Shown: piece by piece, positions 25,374 to 34,511 of the stretch
How the letters are laid out: each line of letters starts with the position of its first letter
Position numbering within the stretch: the first letter of the stretch is position 1
DNA from: an uncultured Cellulomonas sp.
Lineage (GTDB): Bacteria; Actinomycetota; Actinomycetes; Actinomycetales; Cellulomonadaceae
Direction: 5' to 3'
DNA length: 64,000 bases
NCBI RefSeq assembly: GCF_947494015.1
Contig: NZ_CANLTL010000010.1
Location: forward strand, 62,001 to 126,000
Position numbers and translations under genes: made by a program
Notes under the pieces: generated by a model
The model's input: only the letters and a program-made list of their open reading frames with translations
What the model was told of the DNA's origin: nothing
Databases searched by the model: none

Positions 25374-26660
25374 ATGGAGCACCTGCACGCCCTGTACGCA
25401 CTGATCGGCGTCGTGACGGTCGTGCTCGCGCTCACCAGCCGCAAGCTGCGCGAGCTGCCGTTGAGCGAACCGCTGATCGGCATGCTGCTCGGCGTCCTGG
25501 TGGGCCCCGTCGCGCTGCGACTGGTCGAGCTGGACGACGCGACCCGCGACGGGCTGCTGCTCGAGGGGTCCCGGTTGCTGCTGGCGTGGTCGGTGATGGC
25601 GGCCGCGCTGCGCTACCCGCTGACGGACCTGCGCCGCGTCGTCGGCCCGGTCGTGCTGCTGCTCGCCGTGGTGATGCCGCTGATGGCGGTCCTGTCGGGC
25701 GCGGCAGCCCTGCTGCTGGGCGTGCCGGTCACCCTGGCCGCCGTCCTCGGCGCCTGCCTGTGCCCCACCGATCCGGTGCTCGCGGCGTCCGTGGTGACCG
25801 GCGACCCCGCCGAGCGCGACCTGCCCGCCCGGCTGCGACGGATGCTCACGGGCGAGAGCGGCGCGAACGACGGGCTCGCCCTCCCGCTCGTCGGCGTCGC
25901 GCTGGCCGTCGCGCTCCCCTCGGCCGGTCCGCTGGAGGTGGCCGGCAGGCTCCTGTGGGAGGTGGCCGCGGCGACGGCGATCGGCGTGGTGCTCGGAGTG
26001 CTGACCGGGATCGGGCTGCGCTGGACCACGAAGCAGGACGACCTGGCATCGGGGCCACGGCTCGTGCTCACGCTGCTGCTCGCGATCGCCGCGCTCGGCC
26101 TGGCGCGGGTGGCGCAGGCCGACGGGGTCCTTGCGGCGTTCGTGGCGGGACTCGCCTACAACCGCGGCGTCGGCACCGGTGACCGGGGCGCCCAGGACCA
26201 GGTGGACGAGGCGGTCAACCGGTACGCCGTGATCCCGCTGTTCGTGCTGCTGGGCGCGGTCCTGCCCTGGCGGGAGTGGGCCGCGCTCGGGTGGCCCGCG
26301 GTCGTGTTCGTCCTCGGCGTGCTGCTGGTGCGGCGGCTGCCGGTCGTGCTGGCGCTGCGACGACCGCTGGGCCTGGACCGTCGCGACGCGGCGTTCGTCG
26401 GCTGGTTCGGCCCGGTGGGTGTCAGCGCGATCTTCTACGTCGCCTACAGCATGCACGAGGGCGTGCACGACCCGCGGCTGTTCGCCGGCGGGACGCTCGC
26501 CGTCGCGGCGAGCGTGGTGGCGTTCGGGGTGAGCGCGACCCCGGGGCGGTTGGCCTACGTGCGTGCGGGCCGGGCGGGTGTGGGAAACGGCAGCAGCGAC
26601 AGCCCGAGCAGCGACAGCCCCGGCAGCGACAGCGCGAGCCCCGACCGGAGCGGGCGGTGA
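25374..26660 (+). CDS. CPA1-type Na+/H+ antiporter (NhaP-like)
   Basis: 428 aa with about 12 helices. Ion-site motifs are CLCPTDPVLAASVV and RMLTGESGANDGLALPLV, with the Asp and the ESGxND motif in the two unwound helices typical of CPA1 exchangers. It exchanges protons for Na+ or K+ at the cytoplasmic membrane. The C-terminal tail is short, Ser/Asp-rich and built from a 15-bp repeat. Start ATG 25374 has a strong AGGAGGAGG. The stop overlaps the next gene's GTG (GTGA). Confidence 0.88.
   Translation: MEHLHALYALIGVVTVVLALTSRKLRELPLSEPLIGMLLGVLVGPVALRLVELDDATRDGLLLEGSRLLLAWSVMAAALRYPLTDLRRVVGPVVLLLAVVMPLMAVLSGAAALLLGVPVTLAAVLGACLCPTDPVLAASVVTGDPAERDLPARLRRMLTGESGANDGLALPLVGVALAVALPSAGPLEVAGRLLWEVAAATAIGVVLGVLTGIGLRWTTKQDDLASGPRLVLTLLLAIAALGLARVAQADGVLAAFVAGLAYNRGVGTGDRGAQDQVDEAVNRYAVIPLFVLLGAVLPWREWAALGWPAVVFVLGVLLVRRLPVVLALRRPLGLDRRDAAFVGWFGPVGVSAIFYVAYSMHEGVHDPRLFAGGTLAVAASVVAFGVSATPGRLAYVRAGRAGVGNGSSDSPSSDSPGSDSASPDRSGR
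26594..26638. repeat. 15-bp tandem repeat (3 units)
   Basis: CAGCGACAGCCCGAG-type units at 26594, 26609 and 26624 encode the SDSP/SDSA tail of the antiporter. Confidence 0.85.
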
Positions 26661-28324
26661 CCGACGCCGACGTCGTGGTGGTCGGGGCCGGGCTGGCCGG
26701 ACTGGTCGCGACGGTCGAGCTGGCCCGCGCCGGACGCACCGTGGTGCTCGTGGACCAGGAGCCGGCGCAGGCGCTGGGTGGGCAGGCGTACTGGTCGTTC
26801 GGCGGGTTGTTCCTCGTCGACTCGCCCGAGCAGCGGCGCCTGCGCGTGCGCGACTCGTTCGACCTGGCCTGGCAGGACTGGCAGGGGGCGGCCGGGTTCG
26901 ACCGCGACGTCGCGGACCCGGCCGGCGCCGACCACTGGGGGCAGCGGTGGGCGCGGGCGTACGTCGAGTTCGCGGCCGGCGAGAAGCGCGCGTGGCTGCG
27001 GGGGCTCGGGGTGCGGTTCTTCCCGGTCGTCGGGTGGGCCGAGCGTGGCGGTGGCCTCGCCCACGGTCACGGCAACTCGGTGCCCCGGTTCCACCTGACG
27101 TGGGGCACCGGACCGGGCCTGCTCGAGCCGTTCGTGCGCCGGGTGCGCGACGCGGTCGCGTCGGGCCGGGTGCGGGTCGCGTTCCGCCACCGGGTGGACG
27201 CGCTGACGTCCACCGACGGTCGGGTCGACGGCGTGCGCGGCGTCGTCCTGGAGCCGAGCGCGGTCCCGCGCGGGACCGCGAGCTCACGGGAGGCCGTGCG
27301 GGAGTTCACCCTGCGGGCCGGCGCGGTCGTGGTGGCCGCCGGCGGCATCGGCGCCGATCACGACCTGGTCCGCGCGGCCTGGCCGGCCCGGCTCGGCCCG
27401 CCGCCGCAGCGGCTGCTCACGGGTGTCCCGGCCCACGTCGACGGCCGGATGCTCGCGATCACCGAGCGCGCGGGCGGGCGGGTGGTCAACAGCGACCGGA
27501 TGTGGCACTACACCGAGGGCGTGGCGAACTGGGCGCCGGTGTGGGACCGGCACGGCATCCGGATCCTGCCCGGCCCGTCGTCGCTGTGGCTGGACGCGCG
27601 GGGGCGTCGTCTGCCCGCGCCGCACTTCCCGGGGGCGGACACGCTGGGCGCGCTGGAGGCGATCACCGCGACGGGGCACGACTGGTCGTGGTTCGTGATG
27701 ACGTCCGCGATCGCGGAGAAGGAGATCGCGCTGTCCGGCTCGGAGCAGAACCCGGATCTCACCGGTCGCAGCGTGCGTCAGGTGCTCGACCGGGTGCGGC
27801 CCGGACCGACGCCGCCGGTCCAGGCCTTCTTCGACCGCGGGGAGGACTTCGTGGTGGCGGGCACGCTCCGCGAGCTCGTCGTCGGGATGAACGCGCTGAC
27901 CGGGGACCGGCTGGTCGACGCCGCCGAGCTCGAGCGGGTGGTGGTCGCCCGCGACCGCGAGATCGCGCACCCGTTCAGCAAGGACGCCCAGGTGATGACG
28001 ATCCACAACGCTCGTCGCTACCTCGGGGACCGTCTCATCCGGACGGCCGCGCCGCACCGGCTGCTCGACCCCGCGGCCGGACCGCTGATCGCCGTCCGGC
28101 TGCGCATCCTCACCCGCAAGACGCTGGGGGGCCTGCAGACCGACCTGTCCGGCCGCGTGCTGGGCACCGACGGCGTCCCGGTGCCGGGGCTGTACGCGGC
28201 CGGGGAGGTCGCCGGGTTCGGCGGTGGCGGCATGCACGGGTACCGATCGCTGGAGGGCACCTTCCTCGGCGGCTGCCTGTTCAGCGGCCGGGTCGCGGGC
28301 CGGGCGGCTGCGGTTGCGGGCTGA
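26657..28324 (+). CDS. FAD-dependent dehydrogenase, KsdD/fumarate-reductase fold
   Basis: 555 aa. N-terminal Rossmann motif VVVVGAGLAGLVATVELARAG with a following acidic residue for the FAD ribose, then the typical FAD_binding_2 elements VVVAAGGIGAD, the substrate-domain segment, and C-terminal GLYAAGEVAGFGGGGMHGYRSLEGTFLGGCLFSG. Closest in type to actinobacterial FAD-binding dehydrogenases related to 3-ketosteroid delta-1-dehydrogenase. The substrate is not deducible, and no steroid genes are nearby. GTG 26657 overlaps the antiporter stop, so the two are translationally coupled, an odd pairing. Confidence 0.87.
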   Translation: MTDADVVVVGAGLAGLVATVELARAGRTVVLVDQEPAQALGGQAYWSFGGLFLVDSPEQRRLRVRDSFDLAWQDWQGAAGFDRDVADPAGADHWGQRWARAYVEFAAGEKRAWLRGLGVRFFPVVGWAERGGGLAHGHGNSVPRFHLTWGTGPGLLEPFVRRVRDAVASGRVRVAFRHRVDALTSTDGRVDGVRGVVLEPSAVPRGTASSREAVREFTLRAGAVVVAAGGIGADHDLVRAAWPARLGPPPQRLLTGVPAHVDGRMLAITERAGGRVVNSDRMWHYTEGVANWAPVWDRHGIRILPGPSSLWLDARGRRLPAPHFPGADTLGALEAITATGHDWSWFVMTSAIAEKEIALSGSEQNPDLTGRSVRQVLDRVRPGPTPPVQAFFDRGEDFVVAGTLRELVVGMNALTGDRLVDAAELERVVVARDREIAHPFSKDAQVMTIHNARRYLGDRLIRTAAPHRLLDPAAGPLIAVRLRILTRKTLGGLQTDLSGRVLGTDGVPVPGLYAAGEVAGFGGGGMHGYRSLEGTFLGGCLFSGRVAGRAAAVAG

Positions 28325-28351
28325 CCGGCTGGTGGCCCGACCAGCCGCTCG

Positions 28352-28999
28352 TCAACGCGCGGCCCACCGGCCGAGCAGGACGGCCAGCCAGTCACCCACC
28401 GCCCGGGAGACCGCCGGCAGGTCGCCGCGCAGCGCGTGGTCCCCGGCCACGGTGACCACGGTGCGGCGCGGTCCGGGCGGCGGCATCCCGAACGGGTCCC
28501 GCGCCCCCTGCACGACGAGCACCGGCACGTCCACCGCATCGAGCTCGGGCAGGCGGCTCGGCCGCTCGGTGCCGCCGGGACGGGTCGGGGGCCGGACCGG
28601 GAACGCCAGGCACACCACCCCGACCGCCGCGGTCGCCGCCGCCGTCCGGCAGGCGACGCGGGCCCCGGACGAGCGGCCGCCCACGACCAGCGGCAGGTCC
28701 ACGGCAGCCGGGTCACGACGCAGGTGCGCCACCACGTCCGTCCAGGCGGCGTCCAGCGTCGGCGCCCGCGGCGGCGCGCGGCGCCCGGCGACCCGGTACG
28801 GCTGCTCGACCAGGGCGAGGGTGACGCCGTCGTCGACGGCCCGGGCGGTCACCGCCACCAGATCGGGCGCCTCGACACCGCCGCCTGCGCCGTGCCCGAG
28901 CGCGAGCACCGCGCGCGGCTGCGCCGCCTCGTGCAGGTGGACGACGGCGTCGCCGTGCCGCGTGGGCACCCGCACGACCCGGGCCACCGACGTCCCCAT
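28352..28999 (-). CDS. Alpha/beta hydrolase of the TEX30/KANSL3-like (COG3571) type
   Basis: 215 aa cytoplasmic hydrolase. Oxyanion region LALGHGAGGG, nucleophile elbow GGRSSGARVA (Ser), acid in QGARDPFG and catalytic His in VAGDHALRG give a complete triad. The physiological substrate is unknown. ATG 28999 is chosen because TACGGT lies seven bases upstream on the minus strand (29007-29012), a leaderless arrangement; the frame stays open further upstream but reads as low-complexity Arg/Pro. Confidence 0.82.
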   Translation of the reverse strand: MGTSVARVVRVPTRHGDAVVHLHEAAQPRAVLALGHGAGGGVEAPDLVAVTARAVDDGVTLALVEQPYRVAGRRAPPRAPTLDAAWTDVVAHLRRDPAAVDLPLVVGGRSSGARVACRTAAATAAVGVVCLAFPVRPPTRPGGTERPSRLPELDAVDVPVLVVQGARDPFGMPPPGPRRTVVTVAGDHALRGDLPAVSRAVGDWLAVLLGRWAAR

Positions 29000-29006
29000 G
29001 CCCGCC

Positions 29007-29012
29007 ACCGTA
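29007..29012 (-). promoter_or_regulatory. -10 box of leaderless promoter (alpha/beta hydrolase)
   Basis: TACGGT on the minus strand, seven bases before ATG 28999. Confidence 0.45.
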
Positions 29013-29151
29013 CCGACACGCCGCGGACGCCCGGGGCGGACCGGCGCCGACCGACGCCCACACCGACGCCACGCGCGCGGTGCGGGGCACGGCCGGGGCG
29101 GGGCACCATGACGTGCGCACCGGCGGGCGGGGCGCGACGAGGGTCGGAGGC

Positions 29152-29682
29152 ATGGTGATCGCACAGCTCGGTGCGTCGTGGGACGAGGTGGCGCGGGTGG
29201 TGCTGACCACCGTGGGCATCTACCTGGCGCTGGTGGTGCTCATCCGGGTCGTCGGGCAGCGGAGCCTGGCGGCCATGTCCGGGTTCGATGTGGGCTGCGT
29301 GGTGGCCCTGGGGGCGATCCTCGGCCGCACCGTCCTGCTCGAGTCGCCGACGCTGCTGATCGGCGTGGTCGCCCTCGTGACGTTCTTCGTCATGCAGGGC
29401 AGCCTGGGCGTCCTGCGGCAGAACCGGCGGTTCGACCGCTGGGTCAACCGGTCCCCGGTCCTGCTGGTCGACCAGGGCCGGATCGACACGTCGGCGCTGC
29501 GCCGCGCGCACGTCTCCGAGGACGAGCTGCGCCAGCGCCTGCGGCTGGCCGGCGTCCGGCGGCTGGACGACGTCGGCATGGTCGTGCTCGAGCGCAACGG
29601 CGCGGTCAGCGTCCTGCGGCGCGGCGAGGTGGACGCGTGGCTGGTCGCCGACGTCGCCGCCGCCCGCGCCGGCAGCCGGTGA
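29152..29682 (+). CDS. YetF family (DUF421) membrane protein
   Basis: 176 aa. Three N-terminal transmembrane helices (about 12-95; VVLTTVGIYLALVVLIRVVGQRSLAAMSGFD is the family hallmark region) and a cytoplasmic C-terminal domain (RSPVLLVDQGRID, LRRAHVSEDELRQRLRLAGV, VVLERNGAVSVLRR). DUF421 proteins are widespread, linked to stress and sporulation in Bacillus, and of unknown biochemistry. GGAGG sits directly before ATG 29152; GTG 29155 is an equally possible start. Confidence 0.85.
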   Translation: MVIAQLGASWDEVARVVLTTVGIYLALVVLIRVVGQRSLAAMSGFDVGCVVALGAILGRTVLLESPTLLIGVVALVTFFVMQGSLGVLRQNRRFDRWVNRSPVLLVDQGRIDTSALRRAHVSEDELRQRLRLAGVRRLDDVGMVVLERNGAVSVLRRGEVDAWLVADVAAARAGSR

Positions 29683-29769
29683 CGCTCGCCCCCCTCCGAC
29701 CGCACGCGCGGCCGCGCCCGGGGGAGCTGCGGTCGTCCGCCTCATCGCGGGCGGTGCGGTGCCGATGGG

Positions 29770-31455
29770 ATGCCCGTGACAGCCCCCGCCGCGCCTCCCG
29801 CCCTTCCCGTCGTCCGGGCCGGTCGGGCAGCCGTGGTGGTCGCCGCCGCGGTCCCCGTGGTCACGCTGGCCCTGCTCGCTGTCTCCCCGGTCGCCTTGGG
29901 CCCGATACCTGCCTTCCTGCCCGCCTTCCTCGCGGTGGTGTGGTTGTGCGACGTGCTGACCGCGGTGCTGCTCGTGACCCAGTACCGCGCCGGAGGCAGC
30001 CCGCGCCTGCTCGCGCTGTCCTGGGCGTACGTGTGGTCGGCCGCGGTCGTCGTCCCGCACGCGCTGGTCTTCCCGGGGCTGATCGCGCCGAACGGGCTGC
30101 TCGGCGCGACCCCCAGCAGCGCCCCGTGGCTGTGGACGGCCTGGCACGTGGGCATGCCCGTCCTCATCGGCGCGGCCCTGGCGCCGTGGCCCCGATCGGT
30201 CCACCGGGCACTGGCGCACGCCACCGGACGCACCCGGCGCGCGGTCGTGTCCGCGGGCGTGGTCGTCGTGGGCGTCGCCGCGGTCGTCGCCCTGGTGACC
30301 GTGGGGGCCGACCGCATGCCGGTGGTCATGGTGGACGGCGACTACCGACCGCTGACCACGCGCTTCGGCCCCTGGATCGCAGCCGTCGACCTCGTCGCGC
30401 TGGGAGTCGGCCTCGTCGGCGTCCTGCGCCGTCGGCGCACCGGTGGGCTCGAGGCGTGGGCGCTCGTCGCCGTCACAGCCTGCTGCGGGGACGTGCTGCT
30501 GACGCTCCTGGCGCGTGAGCGGTTCACGGTCGGCTGGTACGGGGCGCGTGCGCTCGCGCTGACCGCAGCACTCGTCGTGCTCGCCTCGATGCTCCGCGAG
30601 CTCACCGTCCTGTACGGCAGGGTCCGCGACCACGCCGTGCGCCTCGACGCCAACAACCGGGACCTGCGCGAGGCGAACGCCCTGCGTGACCGGCTCACCG
30701 CCGTCGTGTCCCACGAGCTGCGCGGCCCGCTCGCCGGCATCCACGGATACCTGGAGATCATCGACGAGATGGGCTCGGCGCTGCCCCCGGGCGAGGTCGA
30801 CCGGATGCTGGGCCGGTGCGGCGTCCTCACCCGGCGGCTCACCCTGCTCACCGAGGACCTGCTGACCGTGGCCGCCGGTGACCACGGCACGCTGACCGTG
30901 GCGCCGGTCCCGCTCGACGCGCACGCGCAGCTGCGGGAGGCAGCAGCCAGCATCCCGGAGCTCGACGTGCGGGTGCAGCCCCCTCGGGTCGACGCGCCGG
31001 TCCTGGTCGCGGACCCGCTGCGGGTGCAGCAGATCCTGGCGAACCTGCTGCGCAACGCGCAGAAGTACGGCCGGGCTCCGGTGCTCGTGTCCGCCGGCCC
31101 GGTCGTGGACGGCCTCGTCGAGCTCCGGGTCACCGACTCCGGTGACGGCGTGCCCGCGCACTTCGTGCCGCACCTGTTCGAGCGGTTCTCCCGCGCCGAC
31201 ACCGTCGGCGTCAGCGGCACCGGGCTGGGGCTGTCGATCGTCCGCGACCTGGCCCGTGCGCACGGCGGTGACGCCCGGTACGACGTGGCCAGCGCCAGCT
31301 TCCTCGTGACGCTGCCCGGTGCGCCCACCGTCCCGACGCAGGGCCACCGCGGGGTGCACCAGGTCCGCGCGGAGGCAGCCGACGCACCGACGACGGCGTA
31401 CGTCCTCGCGGTCGTGCCCGGCATGCCGGACGGTGCCGGCGGCTCGCCGGGCTGA
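29770..31455 (+). CDS. MASE4-type membrane sensor histidine kinase (orphan)
   Basis: 561 aa. About eight helices in residues 15-270 match the MASE4 integral-membrane sensor layout. They are followed by HisKA (VVSHELRGPLAGIHGYLEII, His about 317) and HATPase (NLLRNAQKYG, DSGDGVPAHF, GTGLGLSIVRDLARAHGG). The last 40 residues are a Pro/Ala-rich tail. No response regulator gene adjoins it, so the partner is elsewhere, possibly one of the receivers in this window. ATG 29770 lacks a clear SD; GTG 29776 is possible. Confidence 0.85.
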   Translation: MPVTAPAAPPALPVVRAGRAAVVVAAAVPVVTLALLAVSPVALGPIPAFLPAFLAVVWLCDVLTAVLLVTQYRAGGSPRLLALSWAYVWSAAVVVPHALVFPGLIAPNGLLGATPSSAPWLWTAWHVGMPVLIGAALAPWPRSVHRALAHATGRTRRAVVSAGVVVVGVAAVVALVTVGADRMPVVMVDGDYRPLTTRFGPWIAAVDLVALGVGLVGVLRRRRTGGLEAWALVAVTACCGDVLLTLLARERFTVGWYGARALALTAALVVLASMLRELTVLYGRVRDHAVRLDANNRDLREANALRDRLTAVVSHELRGPLAGIHGYLEIIDEMGSALPPGEVDRMLGRCGVLTRRLTLLTEDLLTVAAGDHGTLTVAPVPLDAHAQLREAAASIPELDVRVQPPRVDAPVLVADPLRVQQILANLLRNAQKYGRAPVLVSAGPVVDGLVELRVTDSGDGVPAHFVPHLFERFSRADTVGVSGTGLGLSIVRDLARAHGGDARYDVASASFLVTLPGAPTVPTQGHRGVHQVRAEAADAPTTAYVLAVVPGMPDGAGGSPG

Positions 31456-31459
31456 CCGA

Positions 31460-31476
31460 CCCGGCGACGCGCCGGG
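31460..31476 (+). terminator. Short perfect hairpin after the MASE4 kinase
   Basis: CCCGGCG (31460-31466) and CGCCGGG (31470-31476) around ACG, just after the stop codon; a second CCGGCG-type hairpin follows at about 31480. No T tract. Confidence 0.4.
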
Positions 31477-31579
31477 CCGCCGGCGACGCCGGACCATGCC
31501 ACGCTCGAGATGCCGGCAGGCAGCCGGGTGGCGACCGTGAGGGGGGCGCGAGCGCGGTGACGAGGTGGGAGGTGGTCCT

Positions 31580-32101
31580 GTGGTGACCCCGGTGCCGCGA
31601 CGGATCCGGGTCGCCGTCGACCGGCTCGCGCCCGCGCCGGACGCCCGGCTGCTCGAGGTCGGGCCCGGCCCCGGCGTCGCCATGGCCCTGATCTGCCGGG
31701 AGCTCACCGACGGCCACATCACCGGTCTCGACCGGTCGGCCACGGCGATCGCCCGGGCCGAGAAGCGACTGGCCAGCTACCTCGAGGTGGGGCGGGCCGA
31801 CCTCCAGCACCGCGACCTCGCCGGCTTCCACGGCGACGGCCGCACCTTCGACCAGGTCTTCGCGATCGACGTGAACGTGTTCTGGACCGACCCGGCGCAC
31901 GCCGAGGTCGCCCGGCTGCGTGACCTCGTCGCCGACGACGGCGTCGTGCACCTGTTCGCCGACCCGCCCGACGGTGCCGCGGACCGGCTGGCAGCCGCCC
32001 GGGCCGCCGGGGCGCTGGCGTCGGCCGGGTTCACGGTCGTCACCGAGGTGGTCGACGGCGTCGTGTGCGTCACCGGTCGGCCGGGGCCCGCCCGGCCGTG
32101 A
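31580..32101 (+). CDS. Class I SAM-dependent methyltransferase
   Basis: 173 aa. Rossmann-type motif I is LLEVGPGPGVAMALI (residues about 20-34), followed by GLDRSATAIARAEKR (motif II, ribose-binding acid) and VFAIDVNVFW (motif IV). It is a minimal single-domain enzyme of the Methyltransf_25/11 type; the substrate is unknown. GTG 31580 is chosen because GGGAGGT lies seven bases upstream; GTG 31565 would swallow that SD. Confidence 0.75.
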   Translation: MVTPVPRRIRVAVDRLAPAPDARLLEVGPGPGVAMALICRELTDGHITGLDRSATAIARAEKRLASYLEVGRADLQHRDLAGFHGDGRTFDQVFAIDVNVFWTDPAHAEVARLRDLVADDGVVHLFADPPDGAADRLAAARAAGALASAGFTVVTEVVDGVVCVTGRPGPARP

Positions 32102-32143
32102 CGCCCACCCGGGGCCCGCCCGGCCGTGACGCCCCGCGGCCGG

Positions 32144-32905
32144 TCAGGTCGCCAGTGCCTCGCGCAGGACGGCGATGTCCTGCTCCTGCCCCTCGGCGGG
32201 CGTCTCGACGATGACGTCGCAGCCGGCCTCCCGGACGACGTGCGCGATGAGCTCTGGCGGGATCTCGCCGGTCGCGAAGCTCGCGTGCCGGTCACGGCCT
32301 GAGCCGTGCGGGTCCCGGGAGGAGTTGGCGTGCACGAGGTCGATCCGGCCGGTGATGGCCCGCAGCCGGTCCACCACCGTCTCCAGGTCCTCACCGGCCG
32401 CCCACGCGTGGCAGGTGTCGAGGCACACGCCGACGTCGTACCCGCCGATCGCGTCCCACAGCAGCGCGATCCGTTCCAGGGTCCGCGCACACGCGTTCTC
32501 CCCGCCGGCGGTGTTCTCCACCAGGATCCGGACACCGAACTCGGCGCGGGCGAAGGTCTTGCGCCAGTTGTCGATGCCGACGGCGATCTCGTCGCCGTCC
32601 CCGACGTGGCCGCCGTGCACCACCAGCCCCCGCGCACCGAGCGAGGCCGCGGCGGCCGAGTGCTGGGCGATCATGTTCCGGCTGGGGATGCGGATCCGGT
32701 TGTTGGTCGACGCCACGTTGACCAGGTACGGCGCGTGCGCGTAGATCCCCAGGCCCGAGTTCAGGAGTGCGTCGGCGTCGTCGCGGGGCACCGGCTTCTT
32801 CCAGCCCTGCGGGTCGGCCAGGAACAGCTGGACCGACTGCGCACGGACCGCGCCGGCAGCCGCCACCGGGTCGTCGCCGCGCACATGGGCGCCGATCAGC
32901 ACCAC
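32144..32905 (-). CDS. nfo: Endonuclease IV-like AP endonuclease
   Basis: 253 aa TIM-barrel metalloenzyme that cleaves DNA 5' of abasic sites. Zinc-ligand motifs of the Nfo family are visible in order: YAHAPYLVN, LVVHGGHVG, VENTAGG, VCLDTCHAWAAG, LVHANSSRDPHGSGRDRHA and VETP. A sugar-phosphate isomerase of the same fold is the alternative; the ligand set favours Nfo. GTG 32905 has GGGAG upstream on the minus strand. It lies 59 bases downstream of the sugar-transport operon on the same strand, so read-through is possible. Confidence 0.85.
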   Translation of the reverse strand: MVLIGAHVRGDDPVAAAGAVRAQSVQLFLADPQGWKKPVPRDDADALLNSGLGIYAHAPYLVNVASTNNRIRIPSRNMIAQHSAAAASLGARGLVVHGGHVGDGDEIAVGIDNWRKTFARAEFGVRILVENTAGGENACARTLERIALLWDAIGGYDVGVCLDTCHAWAAGEDLETVVDRLRAITGRIDLVHANSSRDPHGSGRDRHASFATGEIPPELIAHVVREAGCDVIVETPAEGQEQDIAVLREALAT

Positions 32906-32964
32906 GTTCCACTCCCTCTCGGTCGGACCCGCGCCAGGGTATCGGGCCCCCGCGAGCGATGCCG

Positions 32965-33606
32965 TCAGCGCACGAGGAGGTCGGCGCGCGCGCGGGTCGC
33001 GGCGACCACCTCGGCGTTGCGCTGGTCCGAGCCCAGCGACCGGTCCCTCGCGGCCTGAGGACTGCGGCCGAACAGCTCGTGCCGGGCGACCAGGCGCTCG
33101 ATCCGGACGGTCTCGTCGGGGTCGACATACCAGCACTCGTCCAGCAGCGGGCGCACCGCGGCCCAGGCGCCGTCGTCCACGAGCAGGTAGTTGCCCTCGG
33201 TGACGACGAGCGGGACCGACCGGGGCACGGGGACCGCACCGGCGATGGACTCCTCCAGGGACCGGTCGAACGACGGGGCGTAGACGACCGGCTCGTCCGC
33301 GGCCCGCAGGCGTCGCAGCAGCGCGGCGTACCCGCCGGCGTCGAACGTGTCCGGCGCCCCCTTGCGTCCGTGCCGGCCGAGCCGGTGCAGCTCGGCCTCG
33401 GCGAGGTGGAAGCCGTCCATGCCGACCAGGCGGGCGTCGTCACCCAGCGCCGCCACGAGCGCCTGGGCCAGGGTGGACTTGCCGGCGCCCGGCGGACCGG
33501 TGATCCCGAGCAGCCGTCGACGTCCGCTGCGCGCGAGCGACCGGGCGCGGTCCAGCAGCGCCGGGTCGAGCTCATCGCCGTCGGGCACGGCACCGTCCTG
33601 GTTCAT
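32965..33606 (-). CDS. P-loop nucleoside/sugar kinase-like protein (FrcK/uridine kinase-like)
   Basis: 213 aa with Walker A GITGPPGAGKST (residues about 34-45), GMDGFHLAEAEL as the lid/substrate Asp region, VVTEGNYLLVDD as the Walker B-like strand and WYVDPDETVRIERLVARH. This is the phosphoribulokinase/uridine kinase superfamily branch that includes FrcK, encoded with the FrcBCA fructose importer in rhizobia. The reaction is unknown. ATG 33606 overlaps the PfkB stop (ATGA). Last coupled gene of the importer operon. Confidence 0.82.
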   Translation of the reverse strand: MNQDGAVPDGDELDPALLDRARSLARSGRRRLLGITGPPGAGKSTLAQALVAALGDDARLVGMDGFHLAEAELHRLGRHGRKGAPDTFDAGGYAALLRRLRAADEPVVYAPSFDRSLEESIAGAVPVPRSVPLVVTEGNYLLVDDGAWAAVRPLLDECWYVDPDETVRIERLVARHELFGRSPQAARDRSLGSDQRNAEVVAATRARADLLVR

Positions 33607-34511
33607 CGGGACCCTTCCGGGACGAGGGTGGGCAGCAGCGGGTCGGACAGCCACGACCGGGGGCCGACGTGGCCGACCTTGAGGGACGCCACGGCGACCG
33701 CCGGTCCGAGCGCCGCCGCCACGTCATGACCGGCGGCGACCGCGAAGGCGTACGCACCGTGCAGCACGTCCCCGGCGCCGAGGGTGTCACGGGTCCGCAC
33801 GGACGGCACGGGCACCTCGCCGCTGGCCCCCTTCCGCCACCAGCGCAGCGGCCGTCCACCGGCGGACACCGCGACCAGGTCCGGGCCTGCGGCCAGCAGC
33901 GCGGCCCCCGGCGCGGCGCCGTCGGGCAGCCGGAACGCCGCCGAGCACACGGCGGCCGTGGTGACCGGCAGCAGATCGGTGAGCACCGGCTTCCAGCTGC
34001 CGGCGTCCAGCACGACCGGGATCCCGCGGTCGCGCGCGGCGGCCGCGGCGGCGGTCGCAAGCCGGGGGTGGTGGCCGTCGAGCAGCACGACGTCGGCGTC
34101 GGCGACCATGCGTGCCAGGTCGGACGGCGGGTCGACCGCGACGCCGGCGGCGTTCCGGGACACGACGGACCGCTCGCCGGTGCGGTCCACGACCGTCGCG
34201 GACGACAGGGCCGGGCGGTGCTGCGCGGCGTCCCCGACGTCCCGCAGCACGACGCCGTGCTCGGCCAGGTCCCCGTGGACGACAGCCGCCAGCGGGCCCC
34301 CGCCGACCACCGTGAGCAGCGTCGCCCGCCCGCCCAGCGCCGCGAACGTGACCGCGGCGTTCGTCGCCGGCCCGCCCGCGGCGACGTCGGCCCGGCTGCT
34401 GACGACCTTCTCGTCCGGGCCGGGCGGACGCTCCACCCGCTGCACGACGTCGACCGTGGCGAGCCCGACGAACAGTCCCCGGGGCGGGGCACCGGCGTGG
34501 GTCGCGGTCAC
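33603..34511 (-). CDS. PfkB-family carbohydrate kinase (fructokinase/ribokinase-like)
   Basis: 302 aa. AAGGPATNAAVTFAALGG marks the N-terminal substrate-binding signature and RDTLGAGDVLHGAYAFA the C-terminal signature with the catalytic Asp. It phosphorylates a sugar using ATP; fructose is a reasonable guess because the linked importer is FrcBCA-like. GTG 34511 overlaps the ABC ATPase stop by four bases (GTGA), and its own stop overlaps the FrcK-like gene. Confidence 0.87.
   Translation of the reverse strand: MTATHAGAPPRGLFVGLATVDVVQRVERPPGPDEKVVSSRADVAAGGPATNAAVTFAALGGRATLLTVVGGGPLAAVVHGDLAEHGVVLRDVGDAAQHRPALSSATVVDRTGERSVVSRNAAGVAVDPPSDLARMVADADVVLLDGHHPRLATAAAAAARDRGIPVVLDAGSWKPVLTDLLPVTTAAVCSAAFRLPDGAAPGAALLAAGPDLVAVSAGGRPLRWWRKGASGEVPVPSVRTRDTLGAGDVLHGAYAFAVAAGHDVAAALGPAVAVASLKVGHVGPRSWLSDPLLPTLVPEGSR

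Noticed and set aside
21360-28324. A mobile element or genomic island carrying the molybdoenzyme.
   Set aside because: No integrase, transposase, attachment repeat or shift in base composition is visible at either side.
32144-32905. A sugar isomerase/epimerase belonging to the sugar operon.
   Set aside because: The full series of endonuclease IV metal-ligand motifs is present, so the DNA-repair assignment is stronger despite the context.
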